64,000 bases of DNA from Plantibacter sp. VKM Ac-2880 (GTDB taxonomy: Bacteria; Actinomycetota; Actinomycetes; Actinomycetales; Microbacteriaceae), in assembly GCF_015351235.1 (NCBI RefSeq), contig NZ_JADKSJ010000002.1:868001-932000 (forward strand). Reading direction: 5' to 3'. Under the pieces are notes generated by a model. The model had not been told where the DNA came from, did no database searches, and worked only from the letters and a program-made list of their open reading frames with translations. Shown here in pieces: positions 24,300-32,873 of the stretch. Numbering within the stretch: position 1 is the first letter of the stretch; every line of letters begins with the position of its first letter. Both the position numbers and the translations under genes were made by a program.

Positions 24300-24833
24300 T
24301 CACCCCGAGACCCGTTCCATCACGAAGTCGTCGTGCCGCTCGGAGCCGACGAGGAACGTCTTGCGTCCGGCGATGACGAACCCGCTCTTCTCGTAGAAGC
24401 GGATCGCCCTCGCGTTCTGCTGGTTGACGCCGAGCCAGACGGAGGACGCTCCGTGCTGGAGGGCGTCGTCGAGCGTCGCCTCCATCAGTACGCGGGCCAC
24501 GCCGCCACCGTGTCGGTCGGCGAGCACGTACAGCTTGCTGAGCTCCACCGTCGACCGATGGGTGATCACGGCGATGACGTCCGGGTCGGTCGGTTCGCCG
24601 AACACGAGCATCGTGTACCCGACAGCGGTGCCGTCGTCGGCGAGCAGGAGACGCACCGCCCGGTCGGGGCTACGGAGGTACGCCTCGAAGTGTTCCAGGG
24701 TGAAGTGTTCGGCGATGAACGCGTCGATGTCCGCCTGCGTCGTCCCTGGTGGACAGGCGAGCCCGAAGGTCGCGGCAGCGAGCGTGGAGAGCGTTGCGGC
24801 GTCGTCGGCGGAGGCGGGGCGGGTGGAGACCAT
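24300..24833 (-). CDS. GNAT-family N-acetyltransferase
   Basis: A 177-residue acetyltransferase. The acetyl-CoA loop is in LYVLADRHGGGVARVLMEAT (a variant R/Q-x-x-G-x-G/A). NQQNARAIRFYEKSGFVIAG is the typical GNAT motif-B C-terminal segment, and AVGYTMLVFGEP forms the central strand. The acceptor is unknown; DAFIAEHFTLEHFEAYLRS at the N-terminus is a common form among small-molecule acetyltransferases. It runs opposite to the preceding oxidoreductase. Confidence 0.9.
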   Translation of the reverse strand: MVSTRPASADDAATLSTLAAATFGLACPPGTTQADIDAFIAEHFTLEHFEAYLRSPDRAVRLLLADDGTAVGYTMLVFGEPTDPDVIAVITHRSTVELSKLYVLADRHGGGVARVLMEATLDDALQHGASSVWLGVNQQNARAIRFYEKSGFVIAGRKTFLVGSERHDDFVMERVSG

Positions 24834-24866
24834 CCCCGCATCCTACGACGTCGCCTGACGGAGGAG

Positions 24867-24908
24867 ACGACGCTGACGGTGGGAACGACGCTGACGGTGG
24901 GAACGACG
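24867..24908. repeat. 18-bp tandem repeat, 2.3 copies
   Basis: ACGACGCTGACGGTGGGA occurs at 24867-24884 and exactly again at 24885-24902, then six bases of a third copy before the rplA terminator. It lies between the GNAT start and the rplA terminator. Confidence 0.85.
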
Positions 24909-24942
24909 AAGGCCCGGCCGCATTGCTGCGACCGGGCCTTCG
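24907..24942 (-). terminator. terminator hairpin of the nusG/rplKA cluster
   Basis: CGAAGGCCCGG (24907-24917) pairs with CCGGGCCTTCG (24932-24942), with an inner CGCA/TGCG stem. It lies 11 bases beyond the rplA stop codon. A second hairpin of very similar sequence terminates the tRNA-Met/Thr transcript at 49942. Confidence 0.8.
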
Positions 24943-24953
24943 TACGGGTGTGA

Positions 24954-25643
24954 CTAGATGGAGTTGACGTCCAGCGGGATGCCGGGGCCGAACGTGGTCG
25001 ACACGGCGCCCTTCTGGATGTAACGGCCCTTCGAGGAGGACGGCTTGAGGCGGACGATCTCCTCGAGCGCGGTGTTGATGTTCTCCTCGAGCTGTGCGGC
25101 GTCGAACGATGCCTTGCCCACGACGAAGTGCACGTTGGAGTGCTTGTCGACGCGGAACTCGATCTTTCCGCCCTTGATGTCGGACACGGCCTTGGCCACG
25201 TCCGGCGTCACGGTGCCGGTCTTCGGGTTCGGCATGAGGCCACGGGGACCGAGGACCTTTCCGAGACGGCCGACCTTACCCATGAGCTCCGGGGTCGAGA
25301 CCGCGGAGTCGAAGGAGGTGTAGCCCTCGGCGACCTTGGCGATGAGCTCGTCGCCACCGACCTCGTCAGCGCCGGCCGCGATCGCGGCCTCTGCTGCCGG
25401 GCCCGTCGCGAAGACGATCACGCGGGCGGTCTTGCCCGTGCCGTGCGGGAGGATGACCGTGCCGCGGACCATCTGGTCCGCCTTGCGCGGGTCGACACCG
25501 AGCTTGAGGGCGACCTCGACGGTGCTGTTGAACTTGGCGGAACCGGTCTCCTTGGCGAGAGCGACTGCCTCGTTCGGCGTGTAGAACTTGTCAGCCTCGA
25601 TCTTCTCGACTGCGGCCCGGTAGGCCTTCGACTTCTGTGCCAT
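24954..25643 (-). CDS. rplA: 50S ribosomal protein L1
   Basis: A 229-residue protein of the L1 stalk. [40 protein letters not shown] and [20 protein letters not shown] are family hallmarks. The start at 25643 is set by a GGAG site. It follows rplK by 115 bases, and L1 often represses its own operon. The stalk genes rplJ-rplL, adjacent to rplA in many bacteria, lie about 21 kb further along here. Confidence 0.98.
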   Translation of the reverse strand: MAQKSKAYRAAVEKIEADKFYTPNEAVALAKETGSAKFNSTVEVALKLGVDPRKADQMVRGTVILPHGTGKTARVIVFATGPAAEAAIAAGADEVGGDELIAKVAEGYTSFDSAVSTPELMGKVGRLGKVLGPRGLMPNPKTGTVTPDVAKAVSDIKGGKIEFRVDKHSNVHFVVGKASFDAAQLEENINTALEEIVRLKPSSSKGRYIQKGAVSTTFGPGIPLDVNSI

Positions 25644-25758
25644 GTGCGTTCTCCTATGAGAAATGTGGTCATCTGCGCCTGGCCGGCGCTGCCACGAGTG
25701 AAAAAAGAGTCGTGCGAGGGTGTCGCCTGGATGGCTCACCCGGTGCGGATCGGAAGGA

Positions 25759-26190
25759 CTAGCCCTCGACCGTGATGCCCATGGAGCGGGCGGTGCCGGC
25801 GATGATCTTCGCGGCTGCGTCGATGTCGTTCGAGTTCAGGTCGGGAGCCTTCTGCTCGGCGATCTGACGGACCTGCTCCTTGGTGAGCTTCGCGACCTTG
25901 ACGGTGTGCGGGGTACCTGAGCCCTTGGCGACGCCGGCGGCCTTCTTGATGAGCTCCGCTGCGGGCGGGGTCTTCAGGATGAAGGTGAACGAACGGTCCT
26001 CGTAGACGGTGATCTCGACGGGGATGACGTTGCCGCGCTGCGACTCGGTGGCCGCGTTGTACGCCTTGCAGAATTCCATGATGTTGACGCCGTGCTGACC
26101 AAGGGCGGGGCCGATGGGGGGAGCGGGGTTCGCGGCGCCGGCCTGGATCTGCAGCTTGATGAGACCCGTGACCTTCTTCTTCGGTGCCAT
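25759..26190 (-). CDS. rplK: 50S ribosomal protein L11
   Basis: A 143-residue protein of the GTPase-associated centre. It begins [20 protein letters not shown], then [20 protein letters not shown] and [20 protein letters not shown]. The C-terminus [20 protein letters not shown] binds the 23S rRNA. A GAAGGAAG site precedes the ATG at 26190. It is downstream of nusG and upstream of rplA in one direction. Confidence 0.98.
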
Positions 26191-26283
26191 GTTTCTTCCT
26201 TCTTCTGGGGTTCGAGCACCATCGGATGATGTGTGCTCTCCCGCGCGCCCGTCGGGCGGCGGTGGACTGGGGAGCCTGGTGGG

Positions 26284-27264
26284 CTAGAGCTTGGTGACCT
26301 GGTCGAAGCTGAGCTCGACCGGCGTCTCGCGCTCGAAGAGGGAGACGAGCACCGTGAGCTTGCCGCTCTCGGGCTTGATCTCGCTGATCGATCCGGGGAG
26401 ACCCGCGAACGAGCCTTCCTTGATGGTGATCGTCTCACCGATCTCGAAGTCGACCTCGGCGGGGATGACACGCTGCTGCGTGGCGCTGCCCTTGGTGCCG
26501 GAACCCGTGGCGGGCGCGGTCTCCTTGACCTCGACGAGCGACTTCAGCATATTGAAGGACTCTTCGAAGCGGAGCGGCGTCGGGTTGTGGGCGTTGCCCA
26601 CGAAGCCGGTGACGCCAGGCGTGTGGCGGACGACCGACCAGCTGTCCTCGTTGAGGTCCATGCGCACGAGCACGTAGCCGGGGATCCGGACGCGCGTGAC
26701 CATCTTGCGCTGACCGTTCTTGATCTCGACGACGTCCTCCATGGGGACCTCGACCTGGTAGATGTAGTCCGCGACCTCGAGCGTCGACTTGCGCTGCTCG
26801 ATGTTGGCCTTCACCTTGCGCTCGAATCCGGCGTAGGAGTGGATGACGTACCACTTGCCCGGCAGGAAGCGGAGCTCCTTGCGGAAGGCGTCGTAGGGGT
26901 CTTCCTCGGTCTCTTCAGCGGGCTCGGCGTCGGCGTCCGCTTCGGTGTCGGCGTCGAGCGGCTCGGCCTCTTCCTCGGAGATGGCCTCCGCGGCGGCCTC
27001 GACCTCGGCCGCCTCGTCGAGTTCGAGGGCGTCGTCGACGACGGCGTCGGCCTCGGGGTCGACGGCCTCGGCCATCGCGTCGAGCATGGCGTCGAGGTCG
27101 ACCTCGGTGTCGCCGGTCTCTTCGACGTGGACGGCGTTGTGCTCAGCGGGGTCGACGGAGTGCTCGTCGGCCGAGAGCACGTTGCCCTCCTGGGCCTCGT
27201 CGTCCTCCGAGGACTGCTCGGCAGCGGTTGCCCAGTCGACGTCGTTCGAGTTTCGCTCAGACAC
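26284..27264 (-). CDS. nusG: transcription termination/antitermination protein NusG
   Basis: A 326-residue protein that binds RNA polymerase, Rho and S10. The NGN domain holds WYVIHSYAGFERKVKANIEQ and VRIPGYVLVRMDLNEDSWSV, and the KOW domain ends GSISEIKPESGKLTVLVSLF. An unusually long acidic N-terminal extension (about 150 residues, mostly Asp, Glu, Ala) precedes it; extended acidic N-termini occur in actinobacterial NusG. I prefer the GTG at 27264 (SERNSNDVDWATAAEQ) to a start 33 bases upstream. Confidence 0.96.
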   Translation of the reverse strand: MSERNSNDVDWATAAEQSSEDDEAQEGNVLSADEHSVDPAEHNAVHVEETGDTEVDLDAMLDAMAEAVDPEADAVVDDALELDEAAEVEAAAEAISEEEAEPLDADTEADADAEPAEETEEDPYDAFRKELRFLPGKWYVIHSYAGFERKVKANIEQRKSTLEVADYIYQVEVPMEDVVEIKNGQRKMVTRVRIPGYVLVRMDLNEDSWSVVRHTPGVTGFVGNAHNPTPLRFEESFNMLKSLVEVKETAPATGSGTKGSATQQRVIPAEVDFEIGETITIKEGSFAGLPGSISEIKPESGKLTVLVSLFERETPVELSFDQVTKL

Positions 27265-27402
27265 TGATTTCCATTCCGTTTCTGTTGTGCGGATCACGGT
27301 TGATCCCGGCCGCGGCGCCAGAGGCTGGCGCGTGACGGCGGTGTCGCCGTCGGTGATGATGGAGCCCGGGTGCCGGGCCGGAGCACCGGAACCTGAGCGG
27401 GA

Positions 27403-27675
27403 CTAACTCGCGGTGCCGAACACCAGGGTGACGACCCAGGCGAAGACGAAGTCGATGCCGTAGACGAGGGCCATCATGATGCAGACGAAGATGAGCACGA
27501 CAGCCGTGTAGCTGAGGAGTTCCTTCCGCGTCGGCGTGACGACCTTCTTGAGTTCCGCGAAGACCTGCTTCAGGAACAGGACGATGCCCGAGAAGAAGCC
27601 GCGCCGTTCGGCACGGTCCGCCTTCGCCTTGACGACGACGTCCTCACCGGGCGTGTCGGTACTCTTCGGGGCCAC
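27403..27675 (-). CDS. secE: preprotein translocase subunit SecE
   Basis: A 90-residue single-pass subunit of the SecYEG channel. RGFFSGIVLFLKQVFAELKK is the amphipathic surface helix, followed by VVTPTRKELLSYTAVVLIFV and the membrane segment. The GTG start at 27675 has an AAAGG site. Its place between tRNA-Trp and nusG is the standard bacterial arrangement. Confidence 0.96.
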   Translation of the reverse strand: MAPKSTDTPGEDVVVKAKADRAERRGFFSGIVLFLKQVFAELKKVVTPTRKELLSYTAVVLIFVCIMMALVYGIDFVFAWVVTLVFGTAS

Positions 27676-27716
27676 TCGTTACACCTTTCGTGTGCCGGTG
27701 CATATGCACCGACTCG

Positions 27717-27789
27717 CAGGGCGGACAGGACTTGAACCTGCAACCTGCGGTTTTGGAGACCGCTGCTCTACCAATTGAGCCACCGCCCT
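27717..27789 (-). tRNA. trnW: tRNA-Trp (CCA anticodon)
   Basis: A 73-nt cloverleaf on the minus strand. The acceptor is AGGGCGG/CCGCCCT, the D arm GCTC..GAGC, the anticodon arm GCGGT-CTCCAAA-ACCGC with CCA, and the T arm GCAGG-TTCAAGT-CCTGT, with discriminator G. It stands immediately upstream of secE. Confidence 0.97.
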
Positions 27790-28028
27790 TCAGTGCTGTT
27801 GCACTGGAGGGGTCGAATCTACCCCGACTTGCTGCACCGTGCCTGACATCACGAGGATGGAAAACAGGCGCAGAAAATCATGGCAGATTTCAACTACCTC
27901 CATCCAGTGTACGGCACGGCTGGCCCACTGTAAAACCCGGGCCCACTCGCCCAGTCCCCTGCGAGGACGGCGTGCCCGAGCGTAGACTCGCTCGCTCGAC
28001 CGCACGACGATTCGATCCAGGGGGACCG

Positions 28029-28580
28029 ATGAACAGCGCAGACGACACGACTCCGCCGACCATCGAGAACGGACGGAAGCCGATCAGAGACATCCCGGCC
28101 CGCTTCGCGGACGACAACCCGCTCCCGGGCGCTTCGGCGCTGCAGGCCTTCAGCCGATTCTGGACGCGCTACCCGATCTTCACGGGGCGCGCGAGCCGCA
28201 GCGAGTTCTGGTGGTGGACGCTCCTCAACGCGGTGATCGCCCTGGCACTCCTCGCCATCGGGCGGGCCGTCGACGTCTCCACCGGCATGACCTCGGCATT
28301 CTGGGAGGGCGACCTGTCCGAGGGGCCGGCCTGGGGCGCGCAGAGCGTCCTGTACGGGCTCTGGGGACTCGCGACGATCATCCCTGGCCTGTCACTCGGC
28401 GCCCGACGCATGCACGACACCGATCACAGCGGGTGGTGGCAGCTGATCGCCCTGGTCCCGATCTTCGGATGGTTCTTCTTCATCTGGCTCGCGGCACAGC
28501 CGAGCGACGCGGGTGGCGCCCGGTACGACACCGGGCCTCACCGTGACGCCGAGCAGATCAGGCCGACTCCTCCGCAGTGA
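28029..28580 (+). CDS. DUF805-domain membrane protein
   Basis: A 183-residue protein with about four membrane segments. SRSEFWWWTLLNAVIALALL, IIPGLSLGARRMHDTDHSGW and WQLIALVPIFGWFFFIWLA are the classic DUF805 motifs. A polar N-terminus of about 45 residues precedes the domain. I start it at 28029 (GGGG site), not further up, since the upstream frame reads through the tRNA. Its 3' end overlaps the convergent ltrA-like gene by 23 bases. The function is unknown. Confidence 0.87.
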   Translation: MNSADDTTPPTIENGRKPIRDIPARFADDNPLPGASALQAFSRFWTRYPIFTGRASRSEFWWWTLLNAVIALALLAIGRAVDVSTGMTSAFWEGDLSEGPAWGAQSVLYGLWGLATIIPGLSLGARRMHDTDHSGWWQLIALVPIFGWFFFIWLAAQPSDAGGARYDTGPHRDAEQIRPTPPQ

Positions 28581-29817
28581 CCCGACGCGTCGGGCGGACC
28601 GTGTCGGCGAGCGCAGCCACGACGAGCGCCGCGGTGCACAGGCACCCGAGGGCGAGTTCGCCCAGGTTCGGCACGAGCACGGCGGCGAGCGCACAGCCGG
28701 TGAGCGCGCCGAGCCCGATGAGTGGAGCGGCCGGCAGGGCGCGGTCGACGACGAAGCGGAAGAGCAGGAGGCCGACGAGGTAGAGCGCCGGGCCACCGAC
28801 GATGACGACGCCTCCGGCGAGTTCGACCGCGGCGGCGGGCCGGTCCAGGATCTCCTTGTCGCCCACCGAGACGAGCACGATCCCGGCCACGATGACGACG
28901 TGGGCGTAGCTGTAGCCGTCTCGCGCGATGCGTCCGAGACGACCCGGACCGCGGTGATCGGGCAGGTGGTCCTTCGCTCGGTCGGCTTCCTCCTCGGCGG
29001 CCTCCACCGCGTGTCGCCCCACGGCCTCGGTGCGGTGGAAGTACAGCCACCACAGGGCGGCGGCGGAGACGAAGGCGCTCAGCATGGCGACGACCGCCTC
29101 GGGAGAGGTCTCGAGCTCGACGAACGCGAACCCGGTCACGAGGAGCGATTCGCCGATGGCGATGATGATGAACAGGGACGCCCGCTCCGAGAGGTGCGCC
29201 CCGGAGAGGTCCCAGCTCTCGACCTCCGACCGCGGCATGCCCGGGAGGCGGAAGCCGAGCGCCCCGCCGCCGTACTCGATGGCGACCGCCGCCACCCAGA
29301 ACGGCAGCTGCCACCCGGTGGGCACCAGGGCGCCCGCGATCCAGAAGACCCCGGCGAGCGCCGCCCAGACCAGCACGCGCGCGAAGCTCAGGGCGACGTC
29401 GCGGTCGTGCCGCCACGTCGCGACCACCATGAAGAGGGTGCGGATGAGCTGCAGCACGACATACGCGACCGCGAACGCCAACGCGCGGTCCGCGAAGGAC
29501 GCCGAGACGGAGACCGCGGCCACGAAGGCGAGCAGCCCGAATCCGATGAGGGCGAGTCGCACGGCGAGGCGTTCCGGGTCGAGCCAGTTCGTGACCCAGC
29601 TCGTCGAGACCCATGACCACCACAGCGCGAGGATGAGGACGACCGACTCGAGCGCCGCGGTCACGCTCTGGTCGTCGGCGATGAGCTTGCTCAACTGCGT
29701 GAGCGCGAAGACGAAGACGAGGTCGAAGAAGAGCTCGACGAAGGTCACGCGCTCGGCGCGCTCCCCGGATTCCGGACGGCGGAGATCCGAGGCGAGGCCG
29801 AATCGGGAAGCTGGCAT
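28558..29817 (-). CDS. low temperature requirement protein A (LtrA) family
   Basis: A 419-residue membrane protein with about 12 hydrophobic segments. ERVTFVELFFDLVFVFALTQ is the family signature, followed by LILALWWSWVSTSWVTNWLD and LFIIIAIGESLLVTGFAFVE. LtrA was first linked to growth of Listeria at low temperature; its biochemical role is not established. The N-terminal ATG at 29817 fits the family. The upstream gap holds two strong hairpins. Confidence 0.9.
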   Translation of the reverse strand: MPASRFGLASDLRRPESGERAERVTFVELFFDLVFVFALTQLSKLIADDQSVTAALESVVLILALWWSWVSTSWVTNWLDPERLAVRLALIGFGLLAFVAAVSVSASFADRALAFAVAYVVLQLIRTLFMVVATWRHDRDVALSFARVLVWAALAGVFWIAGALVPTGWQLPFWVAAVAIEYGGGALGFRLPGMPRSEVESWDLSGAHLSERASLFIIIAIGESLLVTGFAFVELETSPEAVVAMLSAFVSAAALWWLYFHRTEAVGRHAVEAAEEEADRAKDHLPDHRGPGRLGRIARDGYSYAHVVIVAGIVLVSVGDKEILDRPAAAVELAGGVVIVGGPALYLVGLLLFRFVVDRALPAAPLIGLGALTGCALAAVLVPNLGELALGCLCTAALVVAALADTVRPTRRVTAEESA

Positions 29818-29823
29818 GTCCGT

Positions 29824-29846
29824 ATCCTGACAGGCTTCGTCAGGAT
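29824..29846. repeat. inverted repeat just upstream of ltrA
   Basis: ATCCTGAC-AGGCTTC-GTCAGGAT, eight perfect pairs with a seven-base loop, starts seven bases before the LtrA start codon. It would fold in the 5' UTR or act as an operator. Confidence 0.6.
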
Positions 29847-29873
29847 CGCCCGTGCGTCGATGCCCCGATGGGA

Positions 29874-29914
29874 CCCGGTACCGACGCCTCCCCCTCGGAT
29901 TCGTCGGTACCGGG
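29874..29914. repeat. 13-bp perfect hairpin between ltrA and OYE genes
   Basis: CCCGGTACCGACG (29874-29886) and CGTCGGTACCGGG (29902-29914) with a 15-base loop, in the 275-base divergent region (29818-30092). No gene lies here and no T run follows, so it is not an obvious terminator. The remainder of the region, towards 30092, has lower GC and should hold the OYE promoter, but I see no clear hexamers. Confidence 0.65.
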
Positions 29915-30092
29915 CCGTGCTCGCCGCGAGCTGCGGGGACAGAGCTTGACGAGCACGCATTGATCTTAGCGACTGGAATGCGAGAAGCACAAGGTTCAAA
30001 AGCCTCATCGGAATACCCGTCGACGATCGACAGTTGCCTCCTGAGGCTGCGTCGTCCGCGCGCACCGCACCCCCACGAAAGGCACCACCCGC

Positions 30093-31166
30093 ATGGATCT
30101 CTTCGCCCCCGTCCGTCTCGGCGACCTCGAACTCGCCAACCGCGTCGTCATGGCACCGCTCACGCGGATGCGTTCCGGAGCGGACGGCGTCCCCGGCGAC
30201 CTCGTCGCGGAGCACTACGGACAGCGCGCGGGCCTCGGCCTCATCATCACCGAGGGCACCTACCCGAGCGCCGAGTCGCGTTCCTACCCGGGTCAGCCGG
30301 GGATCGTCACCCCCGAGCAGGTCGCCGGCTGGCGCGGCGTCGCCGACGCCGTGCACGGCGCCGGCGGTCTCATCGTCATGCAGCTCATGAACGGCGGCCG
30401 TGTCTCGCACACCGACATCACCGGGACCGACCGCATCGTCGCGCCCAGCGCCATCGCGATCGCCGGCGAGGTCCGCACCCCGGCCGGCGCACAGCCCTAC
30501 CCGGTGCCGCACGCCCTGACGACGGAGGAGCTCGACACGGTCCGTGACGAGTTCGTCCAGGCCGCCCGGAACGCGATCGAGGCCGGGCTCGACGGCGTCG
30601 AGCTCCACGCCGCGAACGGCTACCTGCTGCACCAGTTCCTCTCCCCCGTCTCCAACGTCCGCACGGACCGCGCCGGCGGAAGCCCTGAGGCCCGCGCCGG
30701 GTACGTCGCGGAGGTCGTCCGCGCCGTGGCCGAGGCGGTCGGCGCAGCACGCGTCGGCATCCGCATCTCCCCGATGAACGGCGCCGGCGACACGGCGGAG
30801 ACCGACGAGGCCGACGTCCGCGCCACCTACGCGTCGCTGCTCGACGCCCTGGCCCCCCTCGGGCTCGCCTACCTCAGCATCCTCCACGAGGAGCCGGCCG
30901 GTGCCCTGGTGCAGGACCTCCGCGGTCACTTCGGCGGCAACCTCATCGTGAACAGCGGCTTCGGCACCGTCACGACCCGCGAGGAGGCGATCGCGCTCGT
31001 CGAGAACGCACACGCCGACGCCGTCGCCGTGGGCCGTCTGGCCATCGCGAACCCGGACCTCGTCGAGCGCTGGGCGGGCGAGCACGAGGAGAACACGCCG
31101 AACCCGGCGACCTTCTACGGCCCCGGCGCCGAGGGCTACACGGACTACCCGCGCCTCGCCAGCTGA
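30093..31166 (+). CDS. Old Yellow Enzyme-type alkene reductase
   Basis: A 357-residue FMN-dependent NAD(P)H oxidoreductase that reduces activated C=C bonds. LFAPVRLGDLELANRVVMAP starts the barrel, LTRMRS holds the active-site loop, and ELHAANGYLLHQFLSP carries the His/Asn substrate pair. GFGTVTTREEAIALVENAHA is the FMN-phosphate region. The 357-residue length matches classical OYEs. It is convergent with the RamB-like gene through a large hairpin. Confidence 0.93.
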   Translation: MDLFAPVRLGDLELANRVVMAPLTRMRSGADGVPGDLVAEHYGQRAGLGLIITEGTYPSAESRSYPGQPGIVTPEQVAGWRGVADAVHGAGGLIVMQLMNGGRVSHTDITGTDRIVAPSAIAIAGEVRTPAGAQPYPVPHALTTEELDTVRDEFVQAARNAIEAGLDGVELHAANGYLLHQFLSPVSNVRTDRAGGSPEARAGYVAEVVRAVAEAVGAARVGIRISPMNGAGDTAETDEADVRATYASLLDALAPLGLAYLSILHEEPAGALVQDLRGHFGGNLIVNSGFGTVTTREEAIALVENAHADAVAVGRLAIANPDLVERWAGEHEENTPNPATFYGPGAEGYTDYPRLAS

Positions 31167-31176
31167 TCCGCTCGAC

Positions 31177-31225
31177 CTGAGGCGCCTCGTCACCCCGCGG
31201 ACCGCGGCGCGACGGGGCGCCTCAG
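31177..31225. terminator. convergent terminator hairpin
   Basis: CTGAGGCGCC (31177-31186) and GGCGCCTCAG (31216-31225) form a perfect 10-bp stem with additional inner CGCGG/CCGCGG pairing. It ends one base before the stop codon of the RamB-like gene. Confidence 0.7.
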
Positions 31226-31226
31226 C

Positions 31227-32723
31227 TCACTCCGCTGCAGGTGGGGCATGGGACTCCAGGAACTCGTACACCTCGACCGAGTCGACCCCGGGGAACGAGC
31301 CCGTCGGCAGTGCCGCGAGCAGACTCGTCGGGGTCCGCGCCGCCGGCCAGGCCTGACCAGCCCAGCGTTCGGCGAGCGCCGGTGACGCGCGTCGACAGCA
31401 CCGCTCGTCCGGGCAGTTCGACGTGGCCCGGTGCGGCGTCTCGCGGCCTCGGAACCACTTGACGTGCGCGAACGGCACGCCGACACTCACCGAGTACTCC
31501 CCCTCCTTCGCCCGCTCGATGCGGGAGGTGCACCAGAAGGTGCCGGTGTCCATGTCCGTGTACTGGTACCAGGGGCTGAAGCGGTCCTCGACGTCGAAGA
31601 CCGTCCTGGCTGTCCAGTTGCGGCAGACGGGCGAGCCCTCGACCGCGCCCAGGACGTCGGAGGGGAAGGTCACGCCGTCGTTCTCGTAGGCCTTGATGAT
31701 CGTCCCCGACTCGTGCACCTTCATGAAGTGCACCGGGAGACCGAGGTGCTTCGTCGCGAGATTCGTGAACCGGTGCGCTGCCGTCTCGTAGGACACGGCG
31801 AACGCGTCGCGCAGGTCCTCCATCGAGATGCGCCGCAGCTGCTTCGCCGCGCCGAGCACCCGGACGGCGTCGCGCTCGGGCAGCAGCAGTGCGGCCGTCA
31901 GGTAGTTGGTCTCGACGCGCTGCCGCAGAAAGTCGGCGTAGTTTCTCGGCTCCTCGTGTCCGCAGAGGTGGCTGGCGAACGCCTGCAGGATGGGTGACCG
32001 CGAGTCGCGCGACACGGACGATTCAGTCGGCAGGTAGATGCGCCCGTTCCGTCGATCGGTGACCGACCGTGTCGAATGCGGCAGGTCGGAGACCGAGTGG
32101 AGCGAGTACCCGAGGTACTGCGCCATCTCCGAGACCGTCTGGTGGGAGACCGGCCCGCCGGTGTAGCCGACGGCGTCGAGGAGCCCCTTCGCGACGGCCT
32201 CGAGCTCGGGGAAGTAGTTGTCGGCTGCCCGCATGTCCGCGCGCAGGGCCGCATTCGCCCGGCGCGCCTCCTCCGGCGTCGCCGCCCGTTCACGATGCAG
32301 TCTCGCGACCTCGTCGTGGAGCGCGAGGACGGCACGCAGGGTCTCGTCGGCCGTTCCCCGTGAGACTCGGATGGGCGTGATCCCGAGCGCGGAGAAGACC
32401 GTGCCCCGTTGTGCCCGCTCGACGGCGATCTCCAGGGCGGCCCGCTCGCTCGGCGGCTCGTCGCGGAGGAGGTCGTCGACCGAGGTGCCGACGGCCGCGG
32501 CGATGAGGCGGAGCGTCGCCAGGCTCGGCTCGCGGTGCCCGTTCTCGACGGCCGACGCCTGCGACGGAGCGCGGTCCATCGCGCGGGCGAGGTCGTCGAG
32601 CGTGAGGCCGGCGCGCAGGCGGGCGTCACGGATCCGGCGCCCGAGGACGAGGGCGTCGGCGTGGGCAGGGGCGGCGTCACCAGGGAAGGCGGAGTCGGGT
32701 GGAGCAGCGACGGTGCTGGTCAT
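31227..32723 (-). CDS. ramB: RamB-like (ScfR-type) regulator of acetate/glyoxylate metabolism
   Basis: A 498-residue regulator. The N-terminal XRE-type helix-turn-helix holds [20 protein letters not shown] and [21 protein letters not shown] central ImmA/IrrE-like domain includes [20 protein letters not shown], and a C-terminal short-chain fatty-acyl regulator domain ends in a Cys cluster ([18 protein letters not shown]). RamB represses aceA/aceB in corynebacteria. The divergent position next to aceA supports the same job. The start is unsure: ATG at 32723 is used here, 32732 is equally possible, and neither has a clear binding site. Confidence 0.85.
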   Translation of the reverse strand: MTSTVAAPPDSAFPGDAAPAHADALVLGRRIRDARLRAGLTLDDLARAMDRAPSQASAVENGHREPSLATLRLIAAAVGTSVDDLLRDEPPSERAALEIAVERAQRGTVFSALGITPIRVSRGTADETLRAVLALHDEVARLHRERAATPEEARRANAALRADMRAADNYFPELEAVAKGLLDAVGYTGGPVSHQTVSEMAQYLGYSLHSVSDLPHSTRSVTDRRNGRIYLPTESSVSRDSRSPILQAFASHLCGHEEPRNYADFLRQRVETNYLTAALLLPERDAVRVLGAAKQLRRISMEDLRDAFAVSYETAAHRFTNLATKHLGLPVHFMKVHESGTIIKAYENDGVTFPSDVLGAVEGSPVCRNWTARTVFDVEDRFSPWYQYTDMDTGTFWCTSRIERAKEGEYSVSVGVPFAHVKWFRGRETPHRATSNCPDERCCRRASPALAERWAGQAWPAARTPTSLLAALPTGSFPGVDSVEVYEFLESHAPPAAE

Positions 32724-32760
32724 GGGGATCATGCTCACACGGCTCGGTTGTTCCGGCAAC

Positions 32761-32782
32761 CAGAAGGTCGGCCGTTCTTCTG
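32761..32782. promoter_or_regulatory. palindrome in the ramB-aceA divergent region
   Basis: CAGAAG-GTCGGCCGTT-CTTCTG is a 22-bp dyad with six perfect outer pairs in the 150-base divergent region. It is a candidate operator for RamB or another regulator. It does not resemble the AAAGTTTGCAAA-like RamB site of Corynebacterium. Confidence 0.45.
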
Positions 32783-32873
32783 CTCACGGATCGCGGTCAT
32801 CGGGGTTCCGGCGGGCACAGGATCGGTCCCACAGCATCTCCAGACCGACCGCATCCGACCCTCAGGAGCCACC

